Shown here in pieces: positions 8,187 to 17,449 of a stretch of 64,000 bases of DNA (position 1 is the first letter of the stretch; each line of letters starts with the position of its first letter). This DNA is from Sulfurimonas sp. GTDB lineage: Bacteria; Campylobacterota; Campylobacteria; Campylobacterales; Sulfurimonadaceae. The notes beneath the pieces were generated by a model. It was not told the DNA's origin and did no database searches. It saw nothing but the letters and a program-made list of their open reading frames with translations. The DNA is taken from NCBI RefSeq assembly GCF_026988655.1, contig NZ_JALSKT010000083.1, positions 18,426 through 82,425 on the forward strand, written 5' to 3'. Both the position numbers and the translations under genes were made by a program.

Positions 8187-10947
8187 TTATGACCTCATTA
8201 CAACGGCTACATAAAGCGTCTTCTTTTTGGGCTTGGTATTTCCAACATCTTGGACATTTGTGTGCTGTTGCTTTTGCAATGCTAAATGTGTCATCATTGA
8301 CTTTGAAACTCTCTAAGATGTCTTCTTCTGGTTTATCTTCTAAGATTCCAGAGACAACAAACCAATCTTCAGCATCTGCATTATTCATATCTAAAACAGT
8401 TTTTGATTCTGTGTAGATGACAAGTTCAAGTGTACTTTTGATGATTTTTTCTTTTTTAAGCTTATCTACTGCTGCACCAAAACCTTCTCTTGCTTTTACC
8501 ATATACTCTGCATCAAAAGGCATTGCACCGGCTTCGATTTTTGCATAAGTCATATCAAAAACATCTTCAGCATCACCTTTAATAATTGCAGGTGCATTTT
8601 CTACTATTTCATCTGCTGTATAGGTGAGGATAGGTGCCATCAAAAGAAGTAGTGCTTTGGTTATGATTGCCATTGCGCTTTGGCTTGCTCTTCTTCTTTG
8701 ACCCTCTTTCTCGTTACAGTAAAGGTTGTCTTTTGTCATATCGATATACATACCACTCAACTCATTCACGATGAAGTTATTAAGTGTACTCATACCGTTC
8801 ACAAAGTTATATTCACTAAACTGCTTATGCACTTCATTGAATGTATCTTGAGCAACATTGAGTATCCATTTGTCAAGATTACCCATATCTTCATAAGAAG
8901 TTAAGCTCTCTAGGTCATTGATATTGGCAAGCATAATTCTAAAAGTGTTTCTTAATTTTCTATAGCTTTCTGAAGTCTGTTTTAAAATACCTTGAGAAAT
9001 TTTCAAATCACCTTGGTAATCAGAAGAAGCAACCCATAAACGCAGTATCTCACTTCCGTACTCTTTTAAAACTTTTTCCGGTGCGATAACATTGCCTTTA
9101 GATTTAGACATTTTTTCGCCTTTTTCATCTACTGTAAAACCATGGGTTAAGACACCTTTGTATGGTGCTTGATGCTCAACCGCAGAAGATAAAAAGAGTG
9201 AAGACTGGAACCAACCACGATGTTGGTCAGAGCCTTCTACATATAAATCAGCAGGGTATTGACCTGCATCATAGTTACGAGATTTTAAAACACTGTTCCA
9301 AGTAGAACCAGAGTCAAACCATACATCTAAAATATCTGTAACTTTTTCAAGTTCTTCTGGTTTATAAGCACTTCCTGGATAAAGAAGTTGTGCAATATCC
9401 ATAGAATACCAAGCATCACTTCCTTGCATTTCAAAAATCATCGCAGTAAAATTGAGAACTTTTTCATCTAAAAGTACTTCGCCTGTTTCTTTTATTCTAA
9501 AAAAGGCGATAGGCACACCCCAGTCACGTTGACGAGAGATACACCAGTCAGGACGATTTGCTACCATAGAAGTAAGACGATTACGCCCACTCTCAGGGAC
9601 AAAAAGAGTTTTTTCTATTGCATCAAGTGCAATGTTTCTCAGTGTTTTATCTTGTCCTACAGGTTTTTCATCTACAGAGATAAACCACTGTTTTGTAGCA
9701 CGATAGATAAGTGGTGTATGACTTCTCCAACAATGAGGATACGAGTGCATAAATTTACTTACTTGTAAAACACTCTCACCCATCATCTCTACGATATCTT
9801 CATTTGATTTGAAGATATGACGACCTACGAAGTCCTCTGCGTTTGGAATTAAAGCATCACGAACAACAGTCGCATCATAACACCCAGTCTCATCAACAGG
9901 CATCACAACTTCTAAGTCATATTTTAAACCAACACGGTAGTCATCTTCACCATGCCCTGGTGCTGTATGCACACAACCTGTACCATTTTCTATAAGAACA
10001 TGATCTCCTAAAACGATACGCGAAGCTCTACCATTAAGTGGATTTACCGCGTTTAGATTTTCAAACGCAGTAGCTTGAAATGTTTTTGCAATAGTGCCAC
10101 TTAGCACACCGCTCTCTACTAAAGAGTTCAGCAGTTCTTTAGCTACGATATACCCATCAGTAGTAAGCACATATTCTTCCTCAGGATTGAGTGAAATACC
10201 AGTATTTGCTGGAATAGTCCATGGTGTTGTTGTCCAGATAACTGGAGCAGCTTTTTCATCTTTGTTTATGCCCAGTTTCTCTTTTGCTTCATCGCTCAGC
10301 TCAAACGCAACAAAGATAGAGTAATCTTCTTTGTCTTCATACTCAACTTCTGCTTCTGCAAGAGCCGTTCTCTCTGCCCATGACCAAAACACTGGTTTGC
10401 TACGCTCTATCAAAAGACCTTTTTTTGCAACACTACAAAGTGTTCTATAGATATTTGCTTCAAATCTATAGTCCATAGTTACATAAGGCTTTTCCCAGTC
10501 TGCGATGATACCAAGCTCTTTAAATTCACCTTTTTGAATATCTACAAATTTACGTGCATGTTCACGACAAAGCTTTCGTATCTCGTGCGTTTGGAGAAGT
10601 TCTTTTTTCTTTTTTCCACCAAGTTTTTTTTCAACTTGTTGTTCAATCGGAAGACCATGACAATCCCAACCTGGAGTAAAACGAACAGATTTGCCATTGA
10701 AATAATTGTTTTTGATGATAATATCTTTGAGCACTTTGTTCAGCGCATGCCCGATGTGAATATGACCATTTGCATAAGGAGGACCGTCATGAAGAGTGAA
10801 GCTGTCTGCATCTTTGCGTTTGGCTTTCATTTTTTCATAAACTTTTTTTTCATCCCAAGCAGCATAACGCTTTGGTTCATTGTTTATTAAATTGCCTCTC
10901 ATGGCGAACGTGGTTGTTGGTAAAAGTAGTGTGTCTTTGTAGTCCAT
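8179..10947 (-). CDS. ileS: Isoleucyl-tRNA synthetase
   Basis: IleRS charges tRNA(Ile) and edits misactivated valine. At 922 residues it is full length. The class I HIGH motif appears as [16 protein letters not shown] (about 55-70) and KMSKS as [10 protein letters not shown] (about 600). Between them is the CP1 editing domain with [18 protein letters not shown] and [10 protein letters not shown]. After the anticodon-binding helices, the C-terminus carries the zinc-binding CPRCW and CSRC pairs, which marks the bacterial type. The start ATG at 10947 sits near the divergent cinA-like gene. The 3' end overlaps a small membrane protein gene by eight bases. Several plus-strand ORFs opposite are shadows. 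Confidence 0.98.
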   Translation of the reverse strand: MDYKDTLLLPTTTFAMRGNLINNEPKRYAAWDEKKVYEKMKAKRKDADSFTLHDGPPYANGHIHIGHALNKVLKDIIIKNNYFNGKSVRFTPGWDCHGLPIEQQVEKKLGGKKKKELLQTHEIRKLCREHARKFVDIQKGEFKELGIIADWEKPYVTMDYRFEANIYRTLCSVAKKGLLIERSKPVFWSWAERTALAEAEVEYEDKEDYSIFVAFELSDEAKEKLGINKDEKAAPVIWTTTPWTIPANTGISLNPEEEYVLTTDGYIVAKELLNSLVESGVLSGTIAKTFQATAFENLNAVNPLNGRASRIVLGDHVLIENGTGCVHTAPGHGEDDYRVGLKYDLEVVMPVDETGCYDATVVRDALIPNAEDFVGRHIFKSNEDIVEMMGESVLQVSKFMHSYPHCWRSHTPLIYRATKQWFISVDEKPVGQDKTLRNIALDAIEKTLFVPESGRNRLTSMVANRPDWCISRQRDWGVPIAFFRIKETGEVLLDEKVLNFTAMIFEMQGSDAWYSMDIAQLLYPGSAYKPEELEKVTDILDVWFDSGSTWNSVLKSRNYDAGQYPADLYVEGSDQHRGWFQSSLFLSSAVEHQAPYKGVLTHGFTVDEKGEKMSKSKGNVIAPEKVLKEYGSEILRLWVASSDYQGDLKISQGILKQTSESYRKLRNTFRIMLANINDLESLTSYEDMGNLDKWILNVAQDTFNEVHKQFSEYNFVNGMSTLNNFIVNELSGMYIDMTKDNLYCNEKEGQRRRASQSAMAIITKALLLLMAPILTYTADEIVENAPAIIKGDAEDVFDMTYAKIEAGAMPFDAEYMVKAREGFGAAVDKLKKEKIIKSTLELVIYTESKTVLDMNNADAEDWFVVSGILEDKPEEDILESFKVNDDTFSIAKATAHKCPRCWKYQAQKEDALCSRCNEVINA

Positions 10948-11017
10948 CTATACCCCAAAATATTATTATAAAGTTTTGCATTGTACCTTTAATGTGTTTA
11001 AAAGCTGATAAAAGTGC

Positions 11018-11023
11018 TATAAT
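11018..11023 (+). promoter_or_regulatory. Probable -10 element for the cinA-like gene
   Basis: TATAAT lies 39 bases before the ATG at 11062, in the divergent gap between ileS and the cinA-like gene. No clear -35 is present at 17 bases; the upstream tract is T- and A-rich, as is common for promoters in this phylum, which often lack a recognisable -35. Confidence 0.45.
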
Positions 11024-11061
11024 AAGGCTAATAAAATTCTCTGAAGAAGGCTTACAACAGC

Positions 11062-12150
11062 ATGAAAACACATCTGATATTTATAGGAAATAAGTTTATA
11101 TATAATGCACCACTCAAAGAGTACATTTTGCGAAATATAGAAAAAAATAGTGGCTTTATAAATGAGATAACTTACCTAAAAGAGAGTGAGAATGCTCTGT
11201 TTTTATATATAGAAGAAGAGTTAAACGCAGCTGATAGAGTTATCCTTATAACATCAAAACAAAATTTCTCTACAATTGGTAAGGTTATCTGTACGGCTAC
11301 GGGAGATAATCAAATCCTTCAAGATGCTATGTTGATTCCCCAAAAAGCGACTATTTATGCTGAGCGTTCTTATCTACTTGAACATCAAAACACTTCTGTC
11401 AATGTATTACAAATAGATGAAGGGCAAAAAATGCCAGAGATTTTGTTCACAAATGAAGAAACAAAAGCTACTGTACATGTTTTTGAAGAAGAAAAAGAGG
11501 TGCTTATCAGTATCTTGAATCCTATAGCTCAGATGTATGAAGTAAACTTTTTTGTGACACAAGAAGTTGATGGTTGGTTACGTGTGGATATCGCAAGCAA
11601 TAGATATGGGGATATTTCTAAGTTTATTCATGCATGTAAAAATTTATTGCCTAAAAAACTTATCACTTCAGCGAACATTGTAGAATATATCATAGATAAG
11701 CTATCTCATCATGGGAAAAAAGTAAGCTTTTCTGAGAGCTGTACGGGTGGACTACTTGCTTACTATTTTACTAAACATAATGGGGCTTCAAAAATTCTTG
11801 ATGGTTCTCTTGTGACATACTCTAATGCACTTAAGGAAAATTGGCTTGCTGTAAGTCATGAAGTACTTGAAGCCAATGGTGCAGTAAGTGCTGAGGTAGT
11901 GGCTGAGATGAGTGAGGGCGCTTTAAATGTTAGTGGAGCAGATTATGCACTCTCCATCAGTGGTATAGCAGGTGATACAGGTGGAACAAAAGAAAAGCCG
12001 GTAGGGACAGTTTATATCGGTGCAAGAAGTCAAACAAAACATAAAGAGCGACATCTTCAGTTTCAAGGTGATAGAAACTATGTTCAACATCAAAGTGCTT
12101 TATATGCGATAAAAATGTTGCTTATGATTGATAAAGAGACTTTTTTCTAA
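11062..12150 (+). CDS. CinA-family protein with nicotinamide-nucleotide amidase domain
   Basis: A 362-residue protein. Residues about 205-355 form a CinA C-terminal domain: VSFSESCTGGLLAYYFT, then LDGSLVTYSNALKENWL, GAVSAEVVAEM and the glycine-rich ISGIAGDTGGT...PVGTVYIG. This domain deamidates nicotinamide mononucleotide in pyridine-nucleotide salvage. The N-terminal 200 residues do not show the usual MoaB/Mog-like molybdopterin-binding signatures of standard CinA, so they are either strongly divergent or another domain. CinA is often co-regulated with competence in other bacteria, which is interesting here given the repeated uptake-like word in this window, but nothing direct links them. 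The tRNA array follows. Confidence 0.8.
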   Translation: MKTHLIFIGNKFIYNAPLKEYILRNIEKNSGFINEITYLKESENALFLYIEEELNAADRVILITSKQNFSTIGKVICTATGDNQILQDAMLIPQKATIYAERSYLLEHQNTSVNVLQIDEGQKMPEILFTNEETKATVHVFEEEKEVLISILNPIAQMYEVNFFVTQEVDGWLRVDIASNRYGDISKFIHACKNLLPKKLITSANIVEYIIDKLSHHGKKVSFSESCTGGLLAYYFTKHNGASKILDGSLVTYSNALKENWLAVSHEVLEANGAVSAEVVAEMSEGALNVSGADYALSISGIAGDTGGTKEKPVGTVYIGARSQTKHKERHLQFQGDRNYVQHQSALYAIKMLLMIDKETFF

Positions 12151-12167
12151 ATTTATCGCTAAATGTC

Positions 12168-12196
12168 TTGACAATTAAGAATCATTTGCCTATAAT
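12168..12196 (+). promoter_or_regulatory. Consensus sigma-70 promoter of the tRNA array
   Basis: TTGACA (12168-12173), a 17-base spacer and TATAAT (12191-12196) are a perfect match to the sigma-70 consensus, rare in this AT-rich phylum. Transcription should begin near 12203, about 22 bases before tRNA-Lys. The sequence after the -10, TTTCGACCT, nearly repeats at the tRNA-Met promoter (TTCCGACCT at 45178), suggesting a shared stable-RNA discriminator. Confidence 0.85.
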
Positions 12197-12224
12197 TTCG
12201 ACCTCTTAACAATAAGAGGAAAAC

Positions 12225-12300
12225 GTCTTGTTAGCTCAGCTGGTAGAGCACGTCACTTTTAATGATGTGGCCGATGGTTCGAATCCATCACAGGACACCA
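12225..12300 (+). tRNA. tRNA-Lys (anticodon TTT)
   Basis: 76 bases with encoded CCA. The acceptor GTCTTGT pairs with ACAGGAC; the anticodon stem CGTCA/TGATG holds the loop CTTTTAA with anticodon TTT. The T arm contains GGTTCGAATCC. It is the first gene of the array and lies about 22 bases after the predicted transcription start. Confidence 0.97.
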
Positions 12301-12317
12301 TTTTTACAGTTTTAAAT

Positions 12318-12393
12318 GGGCGTTTAGCTCAGTTGGTAGAGCGCTACCCTTACAAGGTAGATGTCACTGGTTCGAGTCCAGTAATGCCCACCA
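12318..12393 (+). tRNA. tRNA-Val (anticodon TAC), copy 1
   Basis: 76 bases with encoded CCA. The acceptor GGGCGTT pairs with AATGCCC; anticodon stem CTACC/GGTAG with loop CTTACAA gives TAC. It is identical to the second valine tRNA at 12493. Confidence 0.97.
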
Positions 12394-12410
12394 TTTAAAA
12401 CATTATATGC

Positions 12411-12487
12411 GCGGTGGTAGTTCAGTTGGTTAGAATACCTGCCTGTCACGCAGGGGGTCGCGAGTTCGAGTCTCGTCCACCGCGCCA
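12411..12487 (+). tRNA. tRNA-Asp (anticodon GTC), copy 1
   Basis: 77 bases with encoded CCA and G discriminator. The acceptor GCGGTGG pairs with CCACCGC; the anticodon stem CCTGC/GCAGG holds loop CTGTCAC, anticodon GTC. It is repeated at 12715 together with the preceding ATTATATGC. The ORF at 12414-12596 in the track is an artefact of the tRNA sequence. Confidence 0.97.
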
Positions 12488-12492
12488 TTTTC

Positions 12493-12568
12493 GGGCGTTT
12501 AGCTCAGTTGGTAGAGCGCTACCCTTACAAGGTAGATGTCACTGGTTCGAGTCCAGTAATGCCCACCA
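12493..12568 (+). tRNA. tRNA-Val (anticodon TAC), copy 2
   Basis: Identical over 76 bases to the tRNA-Val at 12318, with encoded CCA. It starts only five bases after tRNA-Asp, so processing must separate two tightly packed tRNAs. Confidence 0.97.
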
Positions 12569-12604
12569 TTTTTGTTTACAAACCTTTTGTTTATGAAAGA
12601 CAGT

Positions 12605-12680
12605 GACCCTTTCGTCTAGTGGCCAAGGACACTATCACTTCATGGTAGTAACAGAGGTTCAAATCCTTTAGGGGTCGCCA
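12605..12680 (+). tRNA. tRNA-Glu (anticodon TTC)
   Basis: 76 bases with encoded CCA. The acceptor GACCCTT pairs with AGGGGTC (one G-T); the anticodon stem CTATC/GGTAG with loop ACTTCAT gives TTC. This tRNA is also the substrate mischarged and corrected through GatCAB for glutamine in such bacteria, only in its Gln counterpart. Confidence 0.95.
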
Positions 12681-12714
12681 CATATTGGTGTTAGAAATTA
12701 CTTTTATTATATGC

Positions 12715-12791
12715 GCGGTGGTAGTTCAGTTGGTTAGAATACCTGCCTGTCACGCAGGGGGTCGCGAGTTCGAGTCTCGTCCACCGCGCCA
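12715..12791 (+). tRNA. tRNA-Asp (anticodon GTC), copy 2
   Basis: Identical to the tRNA-Asp at 12411, 77 bases with CCA, last gene of the array. It is followed at once by ACTCTTTTTT, whose T run may serve as a weak terminator. Its 3' end borders the AT-rich two-gene cassette, a typical position for integrated DNA, but I found no repeat of the tRNA 3' end on the far side. Confidence 0.97.
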
Positions 12792-12914
12792 CTCTTTTTT
12801 AAAATCTTCAAATATTAACATTTACTAATACAAATCTAAAATTGTGTGATAAAATACAAATTTTAATAGTCTAAAAAACTTAATATTACTTCAAGTATTT
12901 AAAAGGGAATTATA

Positions 12915-13253
12915 ATGCCAAAAAATAGATCAAATTATATTAATGAAATTAAAGAGAAGTTTGATGAAGGGGATAAAAATGCACTTATTGAAGCTGCTAT
13001 TCGTATTAAAGAACTTGAATGTGAATACAATCAATTACAAAAAAAGTTAAGTGAAGATAAAAAAACAAAAGAAAGTAAGTGGACATTTTGGAACAATATC
13101 TCTTACCTTTCTACATTAGTTATAGTATTTTCTTTTATTGTTTTGATTTTATATTATTTTATACCCTATAAGCAAAATATCATTACTCAGCAAAATAATC
13201 AAATAAAAACTTTACAACAACAAATTAAAGATTGTAATTGTACGCATCAATGA
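12915..13253 (+). CDS. Small coiled-coil membrane protein, first gene of tRNA-adjacent cassette
   Basis: A 112-residue protein I do not recognise. The first half is charged and helical with a heptad-like stretch (about 25-50, AAIRIKELECEYNQLQKKL); one membrane helix follows at about 62-85 (SYLSTLVIVFSFIVLILYYF); the end is another Gln-rich coiled coil (QNNQIKTLQQQIKDC) with two cysteines close to the C-terminus. AAAGGGAATTATA precedes the ATG. It overlaps the next gene as ATGA, so the two are translated together and the products probably work together in the membrane. The DNA is clearly more AT-rich than the flanking core genes. Not a known family as far as I can see. Confidence 0.65.
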   Translation: MPKNRSNYINEIKEKFDEGDKNALIEAAIRIKELECEYNQLQKKLSEDKKTKESKWTFWNNISYLSTLVIVFSFIVLILYYFIPYKQNIITQQNNQIKTLQQQIKDCNCTHQ

Positions 13254-15058
13254 ATAACAAAATAAGTAAAAAAAATAATTTATTGCTTAAACGCTCTGTC
13301 AAACAATATAAACTTTTAAAAACTAGTAAAGCACATGATTGCTCTTTCAAAGACTGTCAGTTTAATGCTTTTTTAAATTTACAAAAAAATGTGCCAAACT
13401 TTATCCATAACATCAATAATAATGATACCTATTGTCTTTTTCATACGCCTAGAGAATTACAAAATAAATTAAGTTTATTTGATATAAATAATTTACAGTT
13501 ATTAATAGAAGATTATGTCACATTTTGTATATCTCATAATATACAGGTTGACTTTTCGGGAGTTGTCTTACATAACTTTGTTTTTCCCACTAAAAATAGA
13601 AAATATAAAGATGTACTATTTAACAAGGCTTACTTTATTGGTTATCCTGATTTTGATAATTTATGTTGTGAAAACTTATTTTTAGAAGATTGTATATTTG
13701 AAAGAGGAGCAAGGTTTAAAAATATTCAAATAGATAATATGATTTTTAAACCAAAGAAGCTAAAAGAAGCTGTTGTATTTGAAGCAGGTGGCTATATAAG
13801 TTCTAGCACAGGACTAATATTTGACAATAAAGATTCTTATATCCATAATATAAAAATATTTAAAAACCATGTGGAAGGGGATGGAAAAGTTTTTTTTGTA
13901 GGATGTAACTTTCAACAAGCTAACTTTACTAATGGCATGTTAGACCAACTTGTTTTTCAAAACTGTAACTTAACAAATACTCGTTTTTTAAATTCAAAAG
14001 TTGATGAAACGGAATTCAGAAATTGTAAGTTTCCTTCAAACTACGAAAGAAAGTATTTAAATGACATACAAGGAAAAGAAAAGTATTTGGTCTATATTGC
14101 ACCTTTATTAATAATATCACCTTATTTTATATACCCCTCTCAGTTTACTTTATGGTCTTTATTCTTTGCTATTTTGTTAGTACCTCTTTTATGGTTTCTT
14201 TTGTATTATATAGGTGCTTTTACTCATATATTTTTCCATTATTTGAATAAAGCATTAAGAAAAAATATTAAAACTAACGCCTCATTAAACACTTTATCCA
14301 CAGGTGACCATATATGTACTCAAGATGAATTCTTATTATATGAGCAAATGTCGCTACTAAATGAATCAAATAAAAATTTTCGTGATCTAAAAGAAAATAT
14401 TCAACTTTCCTTGCAATCACTATCTGAAGTTTATCAAAACCTACGGAAAAATTTTGAAAATTCTAAAGAAGTACAAAAAGCAGGGGACTTTTTCTTTTCT
14501 CAACGATATATGGAACTTATTTCTGGGAAGAAAAATCTTATAGAAACAAGCTTATTAAGTTTTCATTATTTTGTTAATGGCTTTGGTGAGAAATTTATTA
14601 GACCTTTGATTTGGTTAGTCATTACTGTATTTTCAGTAGCTTTTTCCACAGTACCAAATATAGATTATATTGCGACATCAAATACTCCCTTATTTTTACT
14701 CAAAGACTATAATGAGACCATTATGGATAATAATATGAACCTTCCTTATGTAATTAATAGTAATAACATTCACGTAAAATACAAATTAAATCTTCAAAAC
14801 AATTTGAAAGTTCCATATATAAAAGGAGATTCTAATACTACTTTTTACACTTTAACACTAAAAAATAAAAATAAATCTAATATTGGCATTTATTATTCTT
14901 TAGCAGGAGTCGTCTCTTTTGTAACTCCAGAAAGCAAGCAATGGTTTAAAAATAGGACAGAAAAAGCAAGTAAGTTGCAACTTTTTGAAGGGATATTATC
15001 TTGGTTTTTTTTAGGAGCTTTTGTATTATCAATTAGAAATAGAATCAGAAGACAATAA
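13250..15058 (+). CDS. Pentapeptide-like membrane protein with possible channel-like C-terminus
   Basis: About 602 residues. The track's TTG at 13238 is less likely than ATG 13250, which overlaps the previous stop as ATGA. Residues about 90-265 form a beta-helix-like region with pentapeptide-like steps (CNFQQANF, CNLTNTRF, VDETEFRNCKF). Two helices follow (about 280-330). A charged helical segment contains AGDFFFSQRYMELISGKK, and then YFVNGFGEKFIRPLIWL, which matches the AGDFYY...GYGERP core I know from pentapeptide membrane proteins. A last helix pair brackets IGIYYSLAGVVSFVTPES, in the place where two-TM channels have the pore loop (YFSL-TTxGYGD-P), though without the filter. Function unknown; channel-like effector is an inference. 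Confidence 0.7.
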   Translation: MNNKISKKNNLLLKRSVKQYKLLKTSKAHDCSFKDCQFNAFLNLQKNVPNFIHNINNNDTYCLFHTPRELQNKLSLFDINNLQLLIEDYVTFCISHNIQVDFSGVVLHNFVFPTKNRKYKDVLFNKAYFIGYPDFDNLCCENLFLEDCIFERGARFKNIQIDNMIFKPKKLKEAVVFEAGGYISSSTGLIFDNKDSYIHNIKIFKNHVEGDGKVFFVGCNFQQANFTNGMLDQLVFQNCNLTNTRFLNSKVDETEFRNCKFPSNYERKYLNDIQGKEKYLVYIAPLLIISPYFIYPSQFTLWSLFFAILLVPLLWFLLYYIGAFTHIFFHYLNKALRKNIKTNASLNTLSTGDHICTQDEFLLYEQMSLLNESNKNFRDLKENIQLSLQSLSEVYQNLRKNFENSKEVQKAGDFFFSQRYMELISGKKNLIETSLLSFHYFVNGFGEKFIRPLIWLVITVFSVAFSTVPNIDYIATSNTPLFLLKDYNETIMDNNMNLPYVINSNNIHVKYKLNLQNNLKVPYIKGDSNTTFYTLTLKNKNKSNIGIYYSLAGVVSFVTPESKQWFKNRTEKASKLQLFEGILSWFFLGAFVLSIRNRIRRQ

Positions 15059-15419
15059 ATTAACTCAACAAGAAGATTCATGTAAGTTTTGTAGGGGACT
15101 ATTCAAAAATCTGTGTCAATCGGGTAAAATAACAAATACCCAAGGAAATCATCCAAATAGTGAGCTTTCAAAGAATGGATAATTTTACTTTTATTAAATA
15201 TAAGGCTCATATTTTCTTAAAACTATTTTTTCCATTGTTTGAAACTTGCTTATAGAACTGTATAGGCACTTGTAACCTCATTATTGTCTTTTGCCCTCTA
15301 AACTTTAAGAATTAATTTTGCTTTTAACTTTGCACTACTTTTGCTAATTTTTCATCCCTATATTTTCTATTTCAATTGTAATATTTTGAAATTAAAATAG
15401 AAATTTTTTTTGATTCATT
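15059..15419. other. Gene-poor gap with a possible insertion-sequence end
   Basis: These 361 AT-rich bases hold no coding frame I can support. Near its left end, at about 15091-15121, is GGGGACTATTCAAAAATCTG followed by TGTCA. This resembles, from memory, the inverted ends of IS256-family elements, but no partner end or transposase is present. The remainder shows only AT-rich sequence and T runs that could terminate the histidine kinase operon or the upstream cassette. The IS reading is weak and needs comparison with a database. Confidence 0.25.
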
Positions 15420-17447
15420 TTAAAAAGACAATTCAACTAAAACACCTTTACCAAGACCTTCACTTTGTATCTTTATATCTCCACCCAAAAGGTGAGCCAT
15501 TTTTTTACTGAGGGAGAGTCCAAGACCTGTTCCTTTATGCTTTTTTTGCATAATATTTTCAACTTGGACAAAGTCGTTAAAGAGGGAGTTGAGGTGCTTT
15601 TCTTCTATGCCTATTCCAGTATCTCGGATGCTGATGCAAGTTTTTTTATCTTCTGTGTAAATATCCACGATTATAGAACCTTTTTGAGTAAACTTTACTG
15701 CGTTTGAGAGGAGGTTGATAAGGATTTGCTGCACTATTTTAGGATCAGTTTTTATCTGATTTACTGCGTTTGGAGCTGCGTTTAGCTCGAACGCTAAGCC
15801 TTTGTCTTGTAAGAGCGGTAAGATAAGGTTTGTACTGTTTTTTACAAGATCAACAAGGTTTACTTCTTCAAGTTTGACATCCATTTTTCCTGCTTCTATC
15901 TTCGCTATATCTAAGATGCCGTTTATCATTTCAAGAAGATAGTGTGCAGATGACTCAATGTTGGCAATGGTGTCTTGCTGCTCATCGCTTAAGGCTTCAT
16001 ATCGCATCATAAACTGCGTCGCACTCAAGATTGAATTCAGAGGTGTTCTAAGTTCATGCGACATATTTGAGATGAAAGCGGACTTTGCTTTTGACACTGA
16101 GAGGGTGTTGTTGATAAGACGGATTCGCTCAAGCTGGAGTGTTACCATCTTTGCTATGGCATTATAGAGTTTTTGCTCATTTGCATCATAATAATGGCTA
16201 AAACCTAAAGAGATAGAGCCGTAGTATGTTTTTTGGGCATTTTGAAAGTCTGTTACATAAAGGTCTATGTATTGTTCTTCTGATTTTTCAGGTTTTTGTT
16301 TTTCAAAAGATAAAGTATGCCTATCTGTTAAGAGCTTTATCTCGTTGATAGAACGCCTTATGCACTCTTTTTCATCCTGCGTTTGAATGATGGTATTGAA
16401 GACGTTAATGAGTTGTATATACTGTTTTAGTCTACGCTTATTTTCTTCTTCAAGGTTTTTCAAGGCAGAGGAAGTTGTCTGTAGCATTGTGTTAAAAGCA
16501 TTGCTAAGGAGTTGAATTTCATCATTGGAATTGCATAGAAGTTTTCTTGAATAATCCTGTGTTTTTGTGATCTCATGGGTGACTTGGGTTAACTCTTCGA
16601 TGGGTTTTATAATCCCTTTGGCATATTTCAAAGAGAGAAAAAGGACAAACAAAAAGATGACTACAGCAGCAACACTCATAAATCTTGTAAATTCATAGAG
16701 AGTAGCAAGTGCGGTACTTTTGTCAACTCCGTAGATAAGATACCAATGATTGGGAAAAAATTTGAGTCTGTTATAGACAATGACATAGTCATCATTTATG
16801 ATGTGATTTGTCTTTTCATTGAAAGATAGATTTAAAGTTAGTGGTTTTCCTATTGTTGTGCCATTAGCTGCGTTTAGAATGTAAGAGTGTATACTTTTTT
16901 GTTGCGATAAAAAGATATCAAGGTTTTGTAAGTTATACTTTAGCACAAGGTAGCCCAATGCCTTTGTTTTATCAAAAGAAGCAAAAACTTTAGAGTAAAA
17001 AATAAGAAATTTATCTTGAATATAGTAAGCACTTTTTTGATTATATTCTTTGAGATAAAAGTTTTGTAGCAGATTATTTGTCTGCGAAGAGGCTAAGATA
17101 CGAGAGTTGTTGTCAATGAAAAAAAGTATATTTTTCTTGTTAATATCTTTTGCTTTTTGCTCCAATAAATGAGATATTTTTTTATCTATATCATCTGCTA
17201 AAATATCATCCATAACATCGAGTGAGCTGAGAAATTTTAGATCGTTTTGCAGTGTGTTGATTTGTCTATCTATAAGCTTCGTTGTAACTTGCATCTGAGC
17301 GAACTGCTCATCTATGGTCTGCTTTACAAGTTTTGACTCTGTGAGATACATTGTGTAGATAAGTAAGATAAAAAAAGGAAAAAATCCAATAAATAAAAAA
17401 GTAAAAAAAAGTTTTCTGCGTAAAGATTTTTTAAAAAAGTTTAGCAT
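15420..17447 (-). CDS. Membrane sensor histidine kinase (double-Cache-like sensor, HAMP)
   Basis: About 675 residues. Order: helix 1 (about 12-35), a periplasmic sensor of about 220 residues that looks like a Cache/PDC domain, helix 2 (about 253-275), HAMP (KGIIKPIEELTQVTHEI), a GAF-like or linker segment, HisKA with the phospho-acceptor His in FISNMSHELRTPLNSIL, and HATPase with NLLSNAVKFT, DTGIGIEEKHL and GTGLGLSLSKK. There is no receiver domain. ATG 17447 is chosen over the track's TTG 17462 because AAGGA lies six bases before it. It ends a five-gene operon whose first gene is an OmpR-type regulator, its likely partner. The ligand may be what the neighbouring binding protein or porin handles. 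Confidence 0.9.
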   Translation of the reverse strand: MLNFFKKSLRRKLFFTFLFIGFFPFFILLIYTMYLTESKLVKQTIDEQFAQMQVTTKLIDRQINTLQNDLKFLSSLDVMDDILADDIDKKISHLLEQKAKDINKKNILFFIDNNSRILASSQTNNLLQNFYLKEYNQKSAYYIQDKFLIFYSKVFASFDKTKALGYLVLKYNLQNLDIFLSQQKSIHSYILNAANGTTIGKPLTLNLSFNEKTNHIINDDYVIVYNRLKFFPNHWYLIYGVDKSTALATLYEFTRFMSVAAVVIFLFVLFLSLKYAKGIIKPIEELTQVTHEITKTQDYSRKLLCNSNDEIQLLSNAFNTMLQTTSSALKNLEEENKRRLKQYIQLINVFNTIIQTQDEKECIRRSINEIKLLTDRHTLSFEKQKPEKSEEQYIDLYVTDFQNAQKTYYGSISLGFSHYYDANEQKLYNAIAKMVTLQLERIRLINNTLSVSKAKSAFISNMSHELRTPLNSILSATQFMMRYEALSDEQQDTIANIESSAHYLLEMINGILDIAKIEAGKMDVKLEEVNLVDLVKNSTNLILPLLQDKGLAFELNAAPNAVNQIKTDPKIVQQILINLLSNAVKFTQKGSIIVDIYTEDKKTCISIRDTGIGIEEKHLNSLFNDFVQVENIMQKKHKGTGLGLSLSKKMAHLLGGDIKIQSEGLGKGVLVELSF

Positions 17448-17449
17448 CT

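Noticed and set aside
12414-12596. 60-codon ORF in the tRNA array
   Set aside because: It runs through tRNA-Asp and tRNA-Val; the protein is only a translation of tRNA sequence.
12792-15419. Integrative element with att sites at tRNA-Asp
   Set aside because: No integrase gene and no second copy of the tRNA 3' end downstream were found, so island status rests only on composition, position and absence of the repeated word.
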